Source: Theropithecus gelada (Eukaryota; Chordata; Mammalia; Primates; Cercopithecidae). From it: a stretch of DNA of 64,000 bases. The stretch spans positions 164,095,107 to 164,159,106 of the forward strand of contig NC_037673.1 of the NCBI RefSeq assembly GCF_003255815.1, in the 5' to 3' direction. How positions within the stretch are numbered: position 1 is the stretch's first letter; the number at the start of each line of letters is the position of its first letter. The notes beneath the pieces were generated by a model, which had not been told where the DNA came from, did not search any database, and saw only the letters and a list, made by a program, of their open reading frames with translations. A program made the position numbers and the translations under genes. Shown here piece after piece: positions 59,191 through 64,000 of this stretch.

Positions 59191-59238
<48 letters not shown>

Positions 59239-59515
59239 CCCAACTTTCCAACTTTTATTTTAGGTTCCAGAGGTAAACATGCAGGTTTGTTACACTGGTA
59301 ATTGCATGTCACAGGGGTTTGATGTACAGATAATTTTGTCACCCAGGTAATCAGCAATCCTCACCCTTCTCCCACCCTCCACCCTCAAGTAGGCCTCCAT
59401 GTTTACTGTTCCCTTCTTTGTGTCCATGTGTACCTGATGTTTAGCGCCCACTTATGAGAACATGTGGCATTGGTTTTCTGTTCCTGCATTAATTCACTTA
59501 GGATAATGACTATAA
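59191..59515 (-). mobile_element. 5'-truncated L1 3' end, antisense, with a 48-T tail
   Basis: An uninterrupted run of 48 T (59191-59238) is followed by the complement of an L1 3' UTR ('cttttattttaggttccaga', 'aacatgcaggtttgttacac') up to about 59515. The body is clearly diverged although the tail is pure. It lies 200 bp after the donor of the transmembrane exon. Confidence 0.92.
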
Positions 59516-60085
59516 CCTGTTTTGGTGCTCAGGTGCAATGAAGCTGAGCTGGTATTGCAAAGAAAAGCTTAATTTCAGGGCTTCCTGGGCTTTTAAGGCC
59601 AGAAAAATTCCTGTTCCTAATGTAAAAATAATAGGCATTCATCACTTCTCACCTCGTAAGTGAATAAGAAAAGAAGAAAAAGCAATCATGTGGGGGTTGG
59701 CCTTAAGTGCTGTTGCAGAAATCTCCGTCAAAAACAAAGCAGTCTGCACTTTCATCCCTCAATCCCGCAGAACTTTTTTTCTACTTTTATGGTTCTCATT
59801 GAACTGAAAAGGAAAGCCACCAGACAAAAAATGAGCCCAATGCAAAGGAAAATAAAATCAGTCCAGATTTGGAGGCCTGAGGAGAACATTTCTTAAAGAA
59901 CATCAGGATATTTTGATACTTATATCTGTGATTTTTTTAAACAAGCAAAGCAGATCCTCTTAGGAAGTAGACAACTATCCTTTATTGTTGACGGGCTGTT
60001 GGTAGAAATCCATAGGTTCTAAGTATATAATCTCAACAGGAAAAATGCAACTAACTCTTAGTTAAGCAGAGACTATCATATACTA
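59516..60085. other. Unassigned intronic sequence
   Basis: I see nothing recognisable. Confidence 0.4.
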
Positions 60086-60087
60086 TG

Positions 60088-60275
60088 AGAAATAGAACTC
60101 GGGCTTTGGAGCCATTATTGGATTCAAATGGAGCTGTTTGATATTGGGCAAGGTACTTAACCTCATTGAGCCTCAGTTTCTTCATCTGTGGATAATAATG
60201 GTGATAAAAACTCATGAGATTGAAAAGAGATTAGCAAACACTCTAGTTCATGGTAGGTGTGTAACATATCAGTTC
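60088..60275 (+). mobile_element. MIR
   Basis: 'ctttggagccattattggat', 'cattgagcctcagtttcttc' and 'ttcatggtaggtgtgtaaca' are MIR blocks in sense order. Confidence 0.8.
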
Positions 60276-60617
60276 TCTTTGCCCACCACTGATGCCCATC
60301 GTGGTAGTTACTATTGATGATCACCAAATCTTTCCGTTCTTCTCCCAAGCACACAATGCAACTGCACTTTCTTGCTCCCTTGAAAATAGATATGGCCATC
60401 TGATTTGCTTCAGTCCATGAGATATTAGCAGCAGTGATGCATCACTTCCAAGCTGAAGCTTCAAAAGCAAGTTCTAGGTTTTGCCATGCATCTTTTCTCT
60501 CTGCAACAGCAAATGGCAATGTTCCAGATAGTGACCAGCTTGGGGTTAGGAGTTAAGATGACACAGCAAACTTCACAAAGGACAGGTAACACAAGTGAGA
60601 AACAAAAACCTTCATTG
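60276..60617. other. Unassigned intronic sequence
   Basis: I see nothing recognisable before the T run at 60618. Confidence 0.4.
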
Positions 60618-60691
60618 TTTTTTTTTTTTTTTTTTTACCAACAATAATAATAATGGTTTATTTTTGACTTACTAACTTCATCTTTTCTTTT

Positions 60692-60722
<31 letters not shown>

Positions 60723-63700
60723 ATTATTATACTGTAAGTTGTAGGGTACATGTGCATAACGTGCAGGTTTGTTACATATGTATACTTGTGCCTTGTTGGT
60801 GTGCTGCACCCATCAACTCGTCATTTACATCAGGTATAACTCCCAATGCAATCCCTCCCCCCGCCCCCCTCCCCATGATAGGCCCCGGTGTGTGATGTTC
60901 CCCTTCCCGAGTCCAAGTGATCTCATTGTTCAGTTCCCACCTATGAGTGAGAACATGCGGTGTTTGGTTTTCTGTTCTTGTGATAGTTTGCTAAGAATGA
61001 TGGATTCCAGCTGCATCCATGTCCCTACAAAGGACACAAACTCATCCTTTTTTATGGCTGCATAGTATTCCATGGTGTATATATGCCACATTTTCTTAAT
61101 CCAATCTGTCACTGATGGACATTTGGGTTGATTCCAAGTCTTTGCTATTGTGAATAGTGCTGCAATAAACATACGTGTGCATGTGTCTTTATAGCAGCAT
61201 AATTTATAATCCTTTGGGTATATACCCAGTAATGGGATGGCTGGGTCATATGGTACATCTAGTTCTAGATCCTTGAGGAATCGCCATACTGTTTTCCATA
61301 ATGGTTGAACTAGTTTACAATCCCACCAACAGTGTAAAAGTGTTCCTATTTCTCCACATCCTCTCCAGCACCTGTTGTTTCCTGACTTTTGAATGATCGC
61401 CATTCTAACTGGTGTGAGATGGTATCTCATTGTGGTTTTGATTTGCATTTCTCTGATGGCCAGTGATGATGAGCATTTTTTCATATGTCTGTTGGCTGTA
61501 TGAATGTCTTCTTTTGAGAAATGTCTGTTCATATCCTTTGCCCACTTTTTGATGGGGTTGTTTGTTTTTTTCTTGTAAATTTGTTTGAGTTCTTTGTAGG
61601 TTCTGGATATTAGCCCTTTGTCAGATGAGTAGATTGCAAAAATTTTCTCCCATTCTGTAGGTTGCCTGTTCACTCTGATGGTAGTTTCTTTTGCTGTGCA
61701 GAAGCTCTTTAGTTTAATGAGATCCCATTTGTCAATTTTGGCTTTTGCTGCCGTTGCTTTTGGTGTTTTAGACATGAAGTCTTTGCCCATGCCTATGTCC
61801 TGAATGGTACTACCTAGGTTTTCCTCTAGGATTTTTATGGTATTAGGTCTAACATTTAAGTCTCTAATCCATCTTGAATTAATTTTCGTATAAGGAGTAA
61901 GGAAAGGATCCAGTTTCAGCTTTCTACTTATGGCTAGCCAATTTTCCCAGCACCATTTATTAAATAGGGAATCCTTTCCCCATTTCTTGTTTCTCTCAGG
62001 TTTGTCAAAGATCAGATGGCTGTAGATGTGTGGTATTATTTCTGAGGACTCTGTTCTGTTCCATTGGTCTATATCTCTGTTTTGGTACCAGTACCATGCT
62101 GTTTTGGTTACTGTAGCCTTGTAGTATAGTTTGAAGTCAGGTAGCGTGATGCCTCCAGCTTTGTTCTTTTGACTTAGGATTGTCTTGGAGATGCGGGCTC
62201 TTTTTTGGTTCCATATGAACTTTAAAGCAGTTTTTTCCAATTCTGTGAAGAAACTCATTGGTAGCTTGATGGGGATGGCATTGAATCTATAAATTACCTT
62301 GGGCAGTATGGCCATTTTCACGATATTGATTCTTCCTATCCATGAGCATGGTATGTTCTTCCATTTGTTTGTGTCCTCTTTTATTTCACTGAGCAGTGGT
62401 TTGTAGTTCTCCTTGAAGAGGTCCTTTACATCCCTTGTAAGTTGGATTCCTAGGTATTTGATTCTCTTTGAAGCAATTGTGAATGGAAGTTCATTCATGA
62501 TTTGGCTCTCTGTTTGTCTGTTACTAGTGTATAAGAATGCTTGTGATTTTTGCACATTAATTTTGTATCCTGAGACTTTGCTGAAGTTGCTTATCAGCTT
62601 AAGGAGATTTTGGGCTGAGACAATGGGGTTTTCTAAATATACAATCATGTCATCTGCAAAGAGGGACAATTTGACTTCTTCTTTTCCTAACTGAATACCC
62701 TTGATTTCTTTCTCTTGCCTGATTGCCCTAGCCAGAACTTCCAACACTATGTTGAATAGGAGTGGTGAGAGAGGGCATCCCTGTCTTGTGCCAGTTTTCA
62801 AAGGGAATTTTTCCAGTTTTTGCCCATTCAGTATGATATTGGCTGTGGGTTTGTCATAAATAGCTCTTATTATTTTGAGGTACGTTCCATCAATACCGAA
62901 TTTATTGAGCGTTTTTAGCATGAAGGGCTGTTGAATTTTGTCAAAAGCCTTTTCTGCATCTATTGAAATAATCATGTGGTTCTTGTCTTTGGTTCTGTTT
63001 ATATGCTGGATTATGTTTATTGATTTGCGAATGTTGAACCAGCCTTGCATCCCAGGGATGAAGCCCACTTGATTATGGTGGATAAGCTTTTTGATGTGTT
63101 GCTGAATCCGGTTTGCCAGTATTTTATTGAGGATTTTTGCATCGATGTTCATCAGGGATATTGGTCTAAAATTCTCTTTTTTTGTTGTATCTCTGCCAGG
63201 CTTTGGTATCAGGATGATGTTGGCCTCATAAAATGAGTTAGGGAGGATTCCCTCTTTTTCTATTGATTGGAATAGTTTCAGAAGGAATGGTACCAACTCC
63301 TCCTTGTAACTCTGGTAGAATTCAGCTGTGAATCCATCTGGTCCTGGACTTTTTTTGGTTGGTAGGCTATTAATTGTTGCCTCGATTTCAGAGCCTGCTA
63401 TTGGTCTATTCAGGGATTCAACTTCTTCCTGGTTTAGTCTTGGAAGAGTGTAAGTGTCCAGGAAATTATCCATTTCTTCTAGATTTTCCAGTTTATTTGC
63501 GTAGAGGTGTTTATAGTATTCTCTGATGGTAGTTTGTATTTCTGTGGGGTCGGTGGTGATATCCCCTTTTTCATTTTTAATTGCGTCGATTTGATTCTTC
63601 TCTCTTTTCTTCTTTATTAGTCTTGCTAGTGGTCTGTCAATTTTGTTGATCTTTTCAAAAAACCAACTCCTGGATTCATTGATTTTTTGGAGGGTTTTTT

Positions 63701-64000
63701 GTGTCTCTATCTCCTTCAGTTCTGCTCTGATCTTAGTTATTTCTAGCCTTCTGCTAGCTTTCGAATGTGTTTGCTCTTGCTTCTCTAGTTCTTTTAATTG
63801 CGATGTTAGAGTGTCAATTTTAGATCTTTCCTGCTTTCTCTTGTGGGCATTTAGTGCTATAAATTTCCCTCTACACACTGCTTTAAATGTGTCCCAGAGA
63901 TTCTGGTATGTTGTATCTTTGTTCTCATTGGTTTCAAAGAACATCTTTATTTCTGCCTTCATTTCGTTATGTACCCAGTAGTCATTCAGGAGCAGGTTGT
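60618..64000 (-). mobile_element. Young L1PA element, antisense to TENM2, 3' half, with candidate 3' transduction
   Basis: From the right edge, the minus strand reads ORF2, a stop at 60930-60932, then a 3' UTR containing the G-rich polypurine tract (complement of about 60856-60876) and ending 'ttacagtataataataataa' with a 23-base A tail (T at 60688-60710). A further 51 bp and a second A tail of 19 (T at 60618-60636) follow. The 3' UTR form points to an ape or catarrhine-age L1PA subfamily rather than the youngest Ta group. The 5' part lies outside the window. Confidence 0.95.
60930..64000 (-). CDS. L1 ORF2p, partial at window edge, open frame
   Basis: This is the endonuclease/reverse transcriptase of LINE-1, which nicks target DNA and copies L1 RNA in place. 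1022 codons are open from the window edge to the TGA at 60930-60932. The first in-window Met lies at 63960-63962. Measured back from the stop, the FADD motif falls at residues 700-703 of a 1275-residue protein, exactly the family position, so there are no net indels in the visible part. Visible blocks are SPGPDGFTAEF, the first catalytic Asp in ISIDAEKAFDK, GTRQGCPLSP, LFADDMIVYLEN (catalytic Asp codons 62652-62654 and 62649-62651), the thumb region, a C-terminal Cys-rich CWRGCGEIGTLLHC, and the usual FSLIGGN end. The endonuclease domain is outside the window, so full activity cannot be judged. This is not a host gene. Confidence 0.96.
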   Translation of the reverse strand, partial: NLLLNDYWVHNEMKAEIKMFFETNENKDTTYQNLWDTFKAVCRGKFIALNAHKRKQERSKIDTLTSQLKELEKQEQTHSKASRRLEITKIRAELKEIETQKTLQKINESRSWFFEKINKIDRPLARLIKKKREKNQIDAIKNEKGDITTDPTEIQTTIREYYKHLYANKLENLEEMDNFLDTYTLPRLNQEEVESLNRPIAGSEIEATINSLPTKKSPGPDGFTAEFYQSYKEELVPFLLKLFQSIEKEGILPNSFYEANIILIPKPGRDTTKKENFRPISLMNIDAKILNKILANRIQQHIKKLIHHNQVGFIPGMQGWFNIRKSINIIQHINRTKDKNHMIISIDAEKAFDKIQQPFMLKTLNKFGIDGTYLKIIRAIYDKPTANIILNGQKLEKFPLKTGTRQGCPLSPLLFNIVLEVLARAIRQEKEIKGIQLGKEEVKLSLFADDMIVYLENPIVSAQNLLKLISNFSKVSGYKINVQKSQAFLYTSNRQTESQIMNELPFTIASKRIKYLGIQLTRDVKDLFKENYKPLLSEIKEDTNKWKNIPCSWIGRINIVKMAILPKVIYRFNAIPIKLPMSFFTELEKTALKFIWNQKRARISKTILSQKNKAGGITLPDFKLYYKATVTKTAWYWYQNRDIDQWNRTESSEIIPHIYSHLIFDKPERNKKWGKDSLFNKWCWENWLAISRKLKLDPFLTPYTKINSRWIRDLNVRPNTIKILEENLGSTIQDIGMGKDFMSKTPKATAAKAKIDKWDLIKLKSFCTAKETTIRVNRQPTEWEKIFAIYSSDKGLISRTYKELKQIYKKKTNNPIKKWAKDMNRHFSKEDIHTANRHMKKCSSSLAIREMQIKTTMRYHLTPVRMAIIQKSGNNRCWRGCGEIGTLLHCWWDCKLVQPLWKTVWRFLKDLELDVPYDPAIPLLGIYPKDYKLCCYKDTCTRMFIAALFTIAKTWNQPKCPSVTDWIKKMWHIYTMEYYAAIKKDEFVSFVGTWMQLESIILSKLSQEQKTKHRMFSLIGGN

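Noticed and set aside
60930..63962. A 1010-codon frame as a novel host gene
   Set aside because: It is LINE-1 ORF2, recognised by the FADD motif, the Cys-rich end and the L1 3' UTR that follows.

Overview
This window is primate genomic DNA from inside a large, intron-rich gene. The primate call rests on Alu SINEs, L1PA-type LINEs and THE1/MST LTRs. The only host coding sequence I can support is two exons of TENM2 (teneurin-2) on the + strand, at 18576-18810 and 58751-58989. Together they encode 158 residues of the cytoplasmic domain, ending with the single membrane-spanning segment. Both have AG/GT borders and their phases match across a 39.9 kb intron. A 10-N gap inside a GGAA tract marks this as an assembly with an unresolved microsatellite. 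I cannot name the species from the sequence alone.

Layout. 1-18575 is intron upstream of the first exon, with old L1, L2, MIR, MER1 and Alu copies. 18811-58750 is the intron between the exons. It holds an almost full-length but decayed antisense L1 (about 20432-26906), three solo MaLR LTRs, FRAM and Alu elements, many MIR and L2 relics, a 400 bp GGAA/GGGA purine tract, and several nested or inverted L1 3' ends. 58990-64000 is the next intron. It holds a 5'-truncated antisense L1 with a 48-T tail 200 bp after the exon, and then the 3' half of a young antisense L1. That young element's ORF2 is open to the window edge and its reverse-transcriptase aspartates are present.

How the parts relate. 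The exons supply the proline-rich and histidine-rich tail, the basic juxtamembrane stretch and the membrane anchor of teneurin-2, a synaptic adhesion receptor. Everything else is intronic. The two long L1s are antisense to the gene, while the sense-strand L1 pieces are short 3' ends. Seven of the eight Alu/FRAM copies lie in the sense direction.

I found no new biological system. The best second-look items are a probable short 3' transduction at the tail of the young L1, a template-switch palindrome inside an Alu, a 5'-inverted L1 with a clear target-site duplication inside a MIR, a perfect 40 bp tandem duplication, the GGAA tract, and the fact that the two TENM2 exons are frame-neutral only when skipped together.
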